Shown here: in pieces, positions 55,550 to 64,000 of the stretch
Layout: each line of letters opens with the position of its first letter
How positions within the stretch are numbered: the stretch's first letter is position 1
Assembly (NCBI GenBank): GCA_030770425.1
Contig: JASJFT010000069.1
Location: 62,001 to 126,000 of the forward strand
DNA: 64,000 nucleotides
DNA from: Darksidea phi
Taxonomy: Eukaryota > Ascomycota > Dothideomycetes > Pleosporales > Lentitheciaceae
Reading direction: 5' to 3'
Notes under the pieces: generated by a model
Told to the model about the DNA's origin: nothing
The model's database searches: none
What the model saw: only the letters and a program-made list of their open reading frames with translations
Program-made: the position numbers and the translations under genes

Positions 55550-57451
55550 AGTGTTGGAGATGGCCTTGAGATTGGGTTGTGTGTGGGTTTCAATGATGGT
55601 GGTGTTGATGTAGTGTTGGGAGTTCTGGGTTGTGATAGTGTAGAAGGGGCTGAGCGGCTGCTGATGTTTTTTCAACGATGCAACTGGTGTTGCTTTTTTA
55701 TACGGCTTTCTTGCCGCAGTTGCGCATTGACTTTGCGACAATGACGTGTTTTCGTACTTGCTTCAGACAGTCTGATTGTGGCTCTGCCACCGCAAACGAT
55801 ATCAATTCTGTCAGTGTAGCATCCGTTTGTTCCTTCAAAAGTCTCACAAATATTATTGTTCGTCAGAGTAGCATTCACATACGAACCAAGCTTCCAGCTA
55901 CCCGCATCCAAGCCAGGTAGGTCTGCGGATTATCAGCGGCCGCCTTAAACAATTTTAGTAATTTTAATAGTGGAAGGAGGCACGTGAGTCGTCGATCGTC
56001 CATATCCACTGCGGTCGGCTGAGTAAGACGGGCTGTGTGTTGGATCCTTACGCCGTACCAATAGAATCTGCTCCACTTTTCACGCAACGCCCCAGCGTTA
56101 GTGCACAAAAGGACCACCATACAAATGATCTCCTCAACGATCACGACGATTAAGAACCAAGTTGGTCGATGAGCGGTTTCAGTATCTGTTTGAGTTGCGC
56201 AGCGGTCTTGGTGGGTGCTACGAAAGGCTGGGCGTTCAGAGAGGCGGTCAAGAGCTGTTAGTATACTCAGCACCAGTATCCTTCTTTGGTATCAAACGCC
56301 CCGACGCTAAATATAGGCACCGTTACTTCGAGTTTATCACCGCAGCGTCATTGCGGTAGTCCCTTTTGCGTTCAGAGGCGCGCAGCTAGATAGCAAGCTC
56401 TCATGTCTGTTCGTAATGATCACTAGTCGGCAACTTCAAAGCTTCGTAGCAGTATATGAGCTATATGGTAATAGCTATAGGAGCGTCTTGGATGGCAGCC
56501 ATCTGTATAATGACGTCGAAGCTCGTGTCCGCACCTTGGACAGGCCATTTGGTGTAAAGCTCGGCACCTACCATTACGTTGTATGGCCACAGAGGGCCTT
56601 ACATTTAGAGATACGAGGAAATCTTAACTCTAGAAGGAAACGTCGTAGGTTATGCAGCCTATCATTGCTTAGGGCTTAGCTGAGATTTAGTAATCGTTAC
56701 GAGCTATGCACGGTGAGCAGTTAGTTCAATATACACTATTACAGCTACATAAACTAACACATGTAAGAGATCGCAGTTGCTAGAAAGGATTATCAGAGAC
56801 CTGTACGATCAACCGAGTTTGACGGAACCATGTGGGCGAACTCGCCGTGAGCACCATCTTAGTTACAATCATGTTACCGTCGAAAGTTTTCGGGCGGATA
56901 TCGACTACCCCCGCCGGAATGCGCGCACCGGAAAGCTCACCAGAGCAACGCATTCTGCTCTACGCGGTAGCGAATGTCCGACAGAGTTTTGGAATGCAAA
57001 GCAACCCGCATGTCGCAAAGTTTGCCAAGCGCCAGCCAATATACCGTGGCCTTCAATGGACAGAGTGGACGCAGTTTTCTTGCCTGCTACTTAGTGTGCC
57101 GCCCGGGCTAATTCGTATAAACCTCTTGACCTCTAAGTTACACGTTCGCTAATGTTCCGACAGCTGTGTTGACGTCTGCATTCCAAGTTCGAAGAAGGGA
57201 ACGAAACGCGACGAACGCAATATGACCCACATTCCGCTCCGCATCATCGTCCAATATAATTCGGTACTTATATTTGTTTTGATCACACGCCCGAAGAATT
57301 CAACAACCCAGGCTATAACTAAGGAACCTTCGTGTCTCACACCATGTCTAAACCATCTTCCTTTCCTGTCACTCCTTCCAAACCCACGCTCGTTTTGTCG
57401 GCCGCCCTGTATACAGTCTCTCATTTGGCTTTGTTTTAGTGGCTGGCAACG
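55550..57451. other. Intergenic, possible gene remnants
   Basis: 1.9 kb without a supported gene. A minus-strand segment near 56.05-56.2 kb reads like a membrane span (FLIVVIVEEIICMVVLLC) followed by a GTAAGG donor, but no partner exon was found. 56.4-56.7 kb has a short open plus frame. These may be decayed genes. Confidence 0.4.
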
Positions 57452-59805
57452 ATGAGAGCCCTCGTCGTTGGTGCACTGCTAGTGCGGACTCTGAACGCTC
57501 AGATTATCGACGTCTCGTCCGTCTCTCCACCTGTCATAGCTCCACTGTCTGCTTCTGACTCCGCAACATCCGTTACAGAGGCCAGTCCTTTAGCATTGTT
57601 CGATGAACCCACACCGGTGCCAGGCTTGGATCCTTTGACTTCCGATGCGGAAACTGCAACACCAGCAGCGAACGCCGATCTTCTGCTGTCCGCTTCTGCC
57701 TCCGCACTAGCGGGGGCAGACGCTGGTACTTTGGCGTCTGATACCCCAGAATTCGATGTTCTGGCAACGGCCTCAGAATCGGGCGCAATACCTGTAGTCG
57801 CAATTACAGGCGCGGCGGCCATTATCACTCCGGTCCCTGTTGGAACGGTGGACGATGCGCCTCTCCCAGATGACACACTCCCAGAATCAAGTTCAGCAAG
57901 CCTTCCGGGCTTCGAATTCCCCAACCCAAGCTCTACCACCCCACTTGAGGGTCTTCTACCATTTGAGGTCGACGCTTCGGCCTCATCTGGATTACCCACG
58001 CCCTCCGGGGATACGGAGCCATTGTTGTTCGGCACCGCCGACGTGATCCTCTCAACATTGGAGACAAGTACAACCCCCACGGCTGGGGATTTCTTGTTCG
58101 GCACTGCCGAGGTAATCCTATCGACACTGGAGCCGAACCCGAGTACTGCAGTCGATGATGGCGTGAGGTTTGGATCTTTGCCCACAACCTCTGCTGCATT
58201 TGGCGCTTCTCTCGAGCCTACCGCTTCATCAATTACTGGAGCAGGGTTTGGATCGCTTCCCGCCTTCGAATCACTTATAGGCCTCGGAAGTATTGCTGGA
58301 GGACTTTCTACTGCAAGCGGGCTCGGGGGTTTAGCGGGTCTTACTCAGACAGCCGTCAACGTTGCAATTCCCACTAGTAGGACTAGAGGCCGCTTCGGTA
58401 CACCTGGCACCTTTGTTGGGCCTCCTCAGCCTGGCCAGAATATCCCTGCTTTCCCAGGCAAGGGCAAAGGCGTCACCGGGCTCTCGGGTGGGGACTCCAA
58501 TGTCGGAACAGGTGCTGGCGGGCTCTCAAGTGGGAGCTCCGGTTCTAGACCAGGCGTCGGTGGGCTCTCGGGCGGGGCCTCTAGACCTGGAACAGGCCTT
58601 GGTGGGCTTTCCGATGGCGGTTTCGGTGATGGCGGCTTCGGCGGCTTCGGTGCAGGTGGTTGGGATATCGAAGAAGATAACCATCCAAAAAGGCCGGGGC
58701 CCCCAGGATGGGAGGGCGATGACAATGGTTCGTATGAAGGCGAAGAATATGACCCCTCCGAGTACTGGAAGAAGCAGAACGGCAAGAAGGGTGGAAAGCA
58801 CGGCAAAAATGTTGGAAAGAAGGGAAAGGGCTGGCACACCGATTCCGATTCCGACTCCGACTCCAACAAAGATTGCCCTAAGTGGTGCCTCGAGTCTGAG
58901 TCCGATTCCGATTCTTCGGATGAGGAACCACATGGTCCTGGCAAGAAGAAGAAGAAGGTTGCTAAGAAGGGCAGAGCGAAGAGCTGGCACTCAGATTCAG
59001 ATACCGAATCCGACACCGACTCGGATGATGAGTCGGGACCTGGCAAGAGTGACAAGTTTAGGAGGCTCGCTGTTGACGGGGTTTACCGTGCCCCAGAACC
59101 GCCATCCTCTAGTGGTCTGAGTGGCTTCTCTTGGCCGGGCAAGAAGGGAGAGGGTAAGTGCTACAGTCCTTCAGATATCCGTCTTTCTGTGGAAATAAAT
59201 ATGCCCCAGTCCATCTGATTCTTCTGCTGACTAGAGTATAATATATAGATACCGACAACGATGATGATATTCCCGACTGGCTCTCCAAACTGCAAGGCAA
59301 GAAGGGCAAGAAGAAAGGGAAGAAGGGTAAAAGCAAGCCCCGATGTCCCAAGAGGTGTCTCGGCAAAGGGAAGGGTAAAGGAAAGGGCAAGGGCACCGAT
59401 CCTCCTCGTCCTGGTCCTACAACTCTGGTCACCTCTACGACAACTATGACCACCATTATTGCTCCCACTGGCTCTGGCCCTGGTCCCAACGTCGGCACCC
59501 CTGGTCCCGACGCTTCCAACAGCAACACCCTCGCTGGCCTTTGCCCCGGAACCTGCAACCCCTTCCAGCCAGCTGAAATTAAGTGTGATACCGCAACTAC
59601 AGGCTGTGTCACGACTGGTGGTACCAGGTACTACTGCACTTGCCGCGCTGGATTTAGATTCGATGGGGTGAATCCGGCGGACTTTGGTCTTCAGTTTAGG
59701 GTGGATGGGCAGCCCTACGTGTATGGCGCTTCTGGTAGGAGTTGCAACACGCAGTGCCGCGATAGCACCTGCTCTGAGGTGCCGGTGAGGCAGCAGTGTG
59801 CGTAA
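57452..59805 (+). CDS. Large secreted Ser/Asp/Lys/Gly-rich repeat protein with Cys-rich C terminus
   Basis: Secreted 752-residue protein of no family I recognise. Exon 1 57452-59153, intron 59154-59248 (95 bp, GTAAGT...ATATAG), exon 2 59249-59805. The signal peptide is MRALVVGALLVRTLNA. Residues 17-300 are Ser/Thr/Pro/Ala-rich, as in glycosylated stalks, with a near-duplicate FGTADVILSTLE / FGTAEVILSTLE. A Gly-Leu-Ser-Gly region follows (GLSGG, GGLSSGS, GGLSDGG). Then acidic Ser-Asp runs alternate with Lys-Gly runs (TDSDSDSDSN, KKGKGWH, KKKKKVAKKG), with CPKWCLE and later CPKRCLG as paired short motifs. The last 110 residues are cysteine-rich and EGF-like (LCPGTCNPF, YYCTCRAGF, SCNTQCRDSTC). 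There is no evident GPI signal. An adhesin or wall/matrix role is an inference. Confidence 0.82.
58026..58132 (+). repeat. Intragenic tandem duplication in the secreted repeat protein
   Basis: Two copies of a 39-base unit, about 58026-58064 and 58094-58132, code for FGTADVILSTLE and FGTAEVILSTLE, differing mainly at third codon positions. The protein is conserved while the DNA has diverged. Confidence 0.7.
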
Positions 59806-60296
59806 GAACTGAGATGAGAGATGAGAGCAAGACGGGGTTCAATATACTGTTGTGATACGGCCTCTTTCCGTAATGATTGCGAGAACATGGGGTTTGAGTA
59901 TTTGATCTTTGGGAATATAATTTTGTTGTATTTCCAAATTAATATTTTCTTTATACGTGTTGCGTACCCAGCAACGCGTACGTGATAGTGTTGCTGTTTC
60001 AAAAGTCTTAATACATTCGCTTTCCCATGGAACATACGCCTCCGATCTCACTTACCGATTCATCTCACTGTCGCATCCGCACTATGGCTGCTTAACTACA
60101 AGCCCTAACCTTTTTACTTGACCTGGTGTATTCTAATGCCAAGCCATCCTCAAGCGTGTTCTTCGCGCTCGATTACCCCGCGTCATTACACGATTAGCTC
60201 AGCTACATCCCCCAACACGTTAGGGTACCGAATGCACTGGACATAGCAGGCCAGCCCCTTTGTGCCTTTCTAACTCTCACCGCATTTTCTCTAAAA
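59806..60296. other. Intergenic, no supportable gene
   Basis: 491 bases; 3' flank of the secreted protein and promoter of the F-box gene. Confidence 0.4.
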
Positions 60297-62036
60297 ATGC
60301 CGCGGAAAGCTTCATTGAAGCGCAAAGCCGCTGCCCCACCGGCCGCGAAACGCTTGAAGAACGGGAACACGTCGACAACTGCCCGGTCACAGCCCACGAG
60401 ACCCGCCCAACTCACATCTCCCTTGTCGATAGATGGGCCGCACAGTGTATATCATCCCGCCAACTCGCCGTCTGCCGTTACGCCGTCCTTGATCGACACA
60501 CTCCCCGATGAACTACTTCTCCTAGTGCTTGAGCACCTTAACGCCCACCTCGACGCGCCCCCACTCCGCTTTCGTCCGTTCAGGGCTCTGTGCCTCACAA
60601 ACCGACGCCTGAACAGGCTGGCAAACAACCACTTGTATGAAGAGTTTGACGCGAGGCCCTGTAGGTATCCGAGCAAGTTTCTGAGGACCATTGTCGCGAA
60701 TGGTGATCTAGGCGGGAGGGTCAGGAAGATGACGTGGGGATTTCAGATGTTGGATGTGGCTACAAAGGAGAGTGGCGAACGGACTTCGGGAGAGCGAAGG
60801 GCTCTGAGGGAGAGCCTGAGGAGATTGGGCGTGCAGGAGATAGCTGCTCTGGATGAACAATATTGTGAAGGGTATTTGAGTCAGATATTTAAGCTCGTGC
60901 TTCTACACACACCCAACTTGCGAGAACTGGTTGTGCTTGATGAGACTCCTTCGACATCTCGGTAAGAACACTCGAGATGGGTTATACACAAGTCTGGAGC
61001 ATCTGCTAACTTGCATCTCTCCAGTAACATGCCTCGAATACAATACGAGAAAACAAGTTATGTGCAACTCCTCCGAAATGCTGCACACGGCACCCCCATT
61101 GGACTCTCGCCAGTGTATCCGCACCTCCATAGCCTCTACCTTCGTATGGGAGAAGTACAGCTTGAAGAGATACTTCCGGTCTTTCGCTTACCCTCTCTCC
61201 GTAACCTTGTCCTGGATAGTATCGACTACACACCACCGCATATGAATAATGCTCTGCTCACCGCACTCACCGCACTATCCGGCAGCTCTTTGATAACAAA
61301 TCTAGCTATCACGAAGAGCTTTGTGGAGACGAAGACAATAGTCCACCTCATTGCGGCTTGCAAAGAGTTGACAGATTTTACTTTTAGCTACAACTCGCGC
61401 ATCTCGGACTTCCCGATTACCCCGATTACCAAGATCTCCTACACGGAACTGACCAAGGCGCTCGAGAAGCATAAGAAGACGCTCGAGAATCTCGTTCTAG
61501 ATGATGAGTCGGACCGATACATGTCCACCGACTACGACCGCGGTACCCTAGGCTCCCTCCACTCCTTCTCAAAACTACGCCAGTTCAGCGCGCCCATGGG
61601 AGCCTTCGAGGACTTCAATGAACCTTCCTCAGACACCATCGAAGATCTAGAAGACCCAGAAGGCTATGTTCCCTTCGCAAATGTTCCCTTCACAAATTTC
61701 GTCGACGTCCTCCCAAAATCGCTCGAACGCCTCGCCCTGACCGTCTTCAAAGACGAGGAAAACAAGCCCCGTTGCGCTGAGTCCCTCCACATATTGTTTG
61801 AAACGATTCTCACCGATTTTCCCGGCCTGCGCGAGATTGAGGTCAAAGCGCATAAAATGGTATGCATGAAGAGCCTCAATTTGTGGTGGGCGAAAATGTG
61901 TTTCAAGGAATTGGGTATCAACTTCATTAGCTCGCAGGAAGGCATACTTGAAGAAGATATGACACCCTTTGATTTTGGGGCGTTCTTGGACTGTGCGCCA
62001 GGGTGTAAAATTCATAACCCCGAATTTGTTGATTAA
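60297..62036 (+). CDS. F-box protein with leucine-rich C-terminal half
   Basis: Putative substrate adaptor of an SCF ubiquitin ligase. Exon 1 60297-60961, intron 60962-61024 (63 bp, GTAAGA...TCCAG), exon 2 61025-62036; 558 residues. The N-terminal 60 residues are basic and disordered (MPRKASLKRKAAAPPAAKRL), a likely nuclear signal. The F-box is at 66-117: IDTLPDELLLLVLEHLNAHL and ALCLTNRRLNRLANNHLYEEF. Irregular leucine-rich segments follow (LHSLYLRMGEVQLEEILPVF, LPSLRNLVLDSID, LERLALTVFKDEE, FPGLREIEVKAHK). The end is acidic with a short motif, PFDFGAFLDCAPGC...EFVD. That motif and the following 3' UTR are duplicated just downstream. The substrate is unknown. Confidence 0.85.
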
Positions 62037-62285
62037 GACGTAGGCGGTCCGGCTGCGATGAACGGGATGATTCGGCGTCGCTGATAGATGTTATGGATGA
62101 GATGACGGATGATTGGGACGATGAGGAGGAACCCTTTGATTTTGGGCCGTTCTTGGACTGTGGGCCGGGTAACTTTCATAACGACGAATTTGTTGATTAA
62201 TACGTAGGTCTAGCTATGATAAACGAGAATTATTTGGTATCGCTGATGAATGCCACGGACGAGATCAATGAGGTGTGTCACGGGC
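61965..62285 (+). repeat. Tandem duplication of the F-box gene 3' end
   Basis: Copy A starts at 61965 with CCCTTTGATTTTGGG, spans the last 24 codons and stop, and runs into the 3' flank. Copy B starts at 62133, offset 168 bases, and includes a matching TAA at 62198-62200. Copy B still reads as an in-frame protein tail (PFDFGPFLDCGPG ... DEFVD). Similarity continues past both stops (GTCGCTGAT / ATCGCTGAT). Spacing changes by 4 bases between copies, so they are diverged rather than identical. Confidence 0.75.
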
Positions 62286-63209
62286 TTGGTACGGCAGTAA
62301 ACAGCGTGGGGTCCTACATGGCTTCTCTGCACCCGGCACTTGATGCGCACCATCATATACATTATCAGATGCATCATCAAGGCCATGTGCCATGGGCCTC
62401 AGGAGGAGGAAGAGGATGAATGAATGAGGATGACCACGCGTGGGATTTAGCACGTGCGGAGATATCGGTGCCATGGGCTCTTGTTGTACTATGATCTACA
62501 TACCAGTGGTAACAATTATCGCAGAAGCAAAAGAGATCCAAGAAGTGGTTTGAAGGGTAATAGAAACACCTCAAACGGGAACTGGGCTTGGAGAGCTCCT
62601 TGGGCTGATTTTCTGTGGCCATTGTGAGCAAGCCGTAATGTGTTGGATGAGCAATAGGGATCGTTCAAAGGCCCTGTGTTCAATTTCTCGAAAAAGTAAA
62701 CAGACAAAGGAGCTGAACGACGCGGTGTGGGATGGCAACACACCGCAACGAATGCCTCAGGTTTGAGCTCAGGTTAAGCCATCTTTACCGAAAGGAAGCA
62801 TTGACTTATGTTTTATTTTGCTAACCTCTACTTTTTGGTCTAATGCTAAGAGGTTTTCTTTGATTTGACATACACATACTCCATAAAAGTGTGAAGTTGA
62901 AGACGTGTACATCTGTGTTGCCAGAGTAAACAATGGCGCCAACACCAAGCCTCTCGATCATTTATGTCACTATGGAACGACTGGACGCTCTTATTACTTT
63001 TTTCACCATGGCACAGAACTTTATTGCTTTGTTGAGGGTGAGACAAAGATCGACTTCAGCAGCGTTAAAAAGAGCTCTCAAAAATGCAAGAGCAGTACGG
63101 GTAAAGGGCCTATAGAGAGGAACGTTTTAATTCCAGGGTAGTGCAAGCGGCTCAGTGGCAGAATCTTAACGCTAAAATACCTGGACACGGCTGGGTGCAA
63201 AGTGGCAGT
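62037..63209. other. Intergenic after the F-box gene
   Basis: 1.17 kb. The first 250 bases hold the duplicated F-box gene tail. A Met/His-rich 67-codon frame at 62216-62419 runs through copy B flank and is not supported. Nothing else recognised. Confidence 0.5.
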
Positions 63210-63746
63210 TTAAAACGTCACTGCATCCGGGGCGATAGGAACAAGCTCTCCTTTCCCCTTAAAAGTCTGCACAATCCTAGCTTGCTCCGAAAGCATAAAC
63301 CTCTCCGACTGTTTCCCGATCTTCGCCAACCCCCTCCACCGTTCGAAATCCTCCGCATTCCGCTTATCTCCATGAGCCTCTTCCGCATTTTCCCAATGCC
63401 CTTTTGAGAACGAGAGCAAAGAAGTAATGGTCTTTTGCTTAATATCGTATATCACAGAACACACTGTACCCGTCTCTTCCAACCAGTTGCACTGCCAGAT
63501 CTCGCCCGGGCGGACACATTGCCAGGCGCAAGTCTGGTAGTTGATGCGCCCAGCCATAGGACCGCCATGGATGGCGTAGACGCAGCGCGTCTCGGAGAAG
63601 CACCACATTTCGTAGCGCCATTTTTCTGATGCGCCCGTTTCGACGTTTTTCGCATCGTAATCGTAGATAAGGTGGGTGTCGCGGATGTCCTGGTCAAAGG
63701 AGGGGTCGAGATCGGTGTTGGTGACGAAGGCTGGGAGGGATGCCAT
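63210..63746 (-). CDS. Phenolic acid decarboxylase (ferulic/p-coumaric acid decarboxylase, PAD)
   Basis: Cofactor-free lipocalin-like enzyme that decarboxylates hydroxycinnamic acids (p-coumarate, ferulate, caffeate) to vinylphenols. Single exon, 178 residues from ATG 63746, full family length. Visible family motifs: FDQDIRDTHLIYDYD with the substrate-binding pair Tyr28 and Tyr30, WRYEMWCFSE, YAIHGGPMAGR with catalytic Arg67, and QCNWLEETGT with Glu90. SLLSFSKGHWENAEEAHGDK, FERWRGLAKIGKQ and FKGKGELVPI follow, as in fungal PADs. No signal peptide, so cytoplasmic. The enzyme detoxifies plant cell-wall phenolics, which suggests contact with plant material. It is unclustered here and likely induced by its substrates, though no regulatory site was identified. 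Confidence 0.94.
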   Translation of the reverse strand: MASLPAFVTNTDLDPSFDQDIRDTHLIYDYDAKNVETGASEKWRYEMWCFSETRCVYAIHGGPMAGRINYQTCAWQCVRPGEIWQCNWLEETGTVCSVIYDIKQKTITSLLSFSKGHWENAEEAHGDKRNAEDFERWRGLAKIGKQSERFMLSEQARIVQTFKGKGELVPIAPDAVTF

Positions 63747-64000
63747 TGGTGATAGAATGTGTCTAGAGGAACTTTTTTGTATAGTGTTGAGTTTGAGAGA
63801 TATGGCGATGAAGGTATTGTTGCTGTAATTTTACTCTTGGGCTATTGTACTAGTCACCAATACTGACGTCACTGCAAAAAGCTATTTCTGATCTAGTTGC
63901 GTCGGGTTGCTAACGAAAATTTTGCAGATCTATCGGAGACTTTTGAATTTCTATGAGAGCTGTAATTATGACTTCCTAGCGCGACGGGGCCTTTGCCGAT

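Noticed and set aside
57499..58185. 228-codon minus-strand frame opposite the secreted repeat protein
   Set aside because: It is a shadow of the low-complexity Ser/Thr/Pro coding sequence; the plus strand has the signal peptide and cysteine domain.
63121..63220. tRNA-like text (GCGGCTCAGTGGCAGAATC)
   Set aside because: No matching acceptor stem or T-loop (GTTCRA) follows at the right distance.

Overview
This window is nuclear DNA from a filamentous ascomycete (Pezizomycotina), most likely a dothideomycete. The class is an inference from gene families and was not computed. The genes are eukaryotic housekeeping families (RAD9/Crb2, SDHC, TIM22, NOB1, pICln, WDR83, a Ste20-type kinase) split by short introns of 47-110 bp with GT/AG ends and CTAAC/CTGAC-like branch sites. 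They lie on both strands without operons. Several families are specific to ascomycetes: DUF4048, NmrA-like, HET and fungal-type phenolic acid decarboxylase.

Layout. 1-10 kb: the checkpoint mediator RAD9/Crb2 (-), succinate dehydrogenase subunit C (-), a WDR89-like WD40 protein (+) and an NmrA-like NAD(P)-binding protein (-). 10-17 kb: an accessory stretch with a secreted beta-trefoil lectin-like protein (+), a 73-residue six-cysteine secreted protein (-) and a decayed cytochrome P450 (-). 17-26 kb: five proteins I do not recognise or recognise only in part, one with a RING-like zinc site. 27-35 kb: a GCK-type Ste20 kinase (-), a DUF4048 protein (+) and TIM22 (+). 35-40 kb: a gene-poor stretch with one candidate spliced gene. 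40-44 kb: a compact housekeeping block, NOB1 (+), WDR83/MORG1 (-) and pICln (+). 44-64 kb: accessory DNA with four orphan membrane proteins, a secreted SurE-type phosphatase, a broken HET gene, a candidate small secreted protein broken by one base, a secreted cysteine protein, a 752-residue secreted Ser/Asp/Lys-rich protein, an F-box protein with a duplicated 3' end, and a phenolic acid decarboxylase.

How the genes relate. The housekeeping genes do not form a pathway. The regions between them are enriched in secreted and membrane proteins and in inactivated genes (P450, HET, small secreted protein). That is typical of fast-evolving compartments in plant-associated or environmental ascomycetes. 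Exon models were built by hand from reading-frame continuity and splice signals. No transcript evidence or database search was available. I found no tRNA or rRNA gene, no CRISPR array and no intact transposon.
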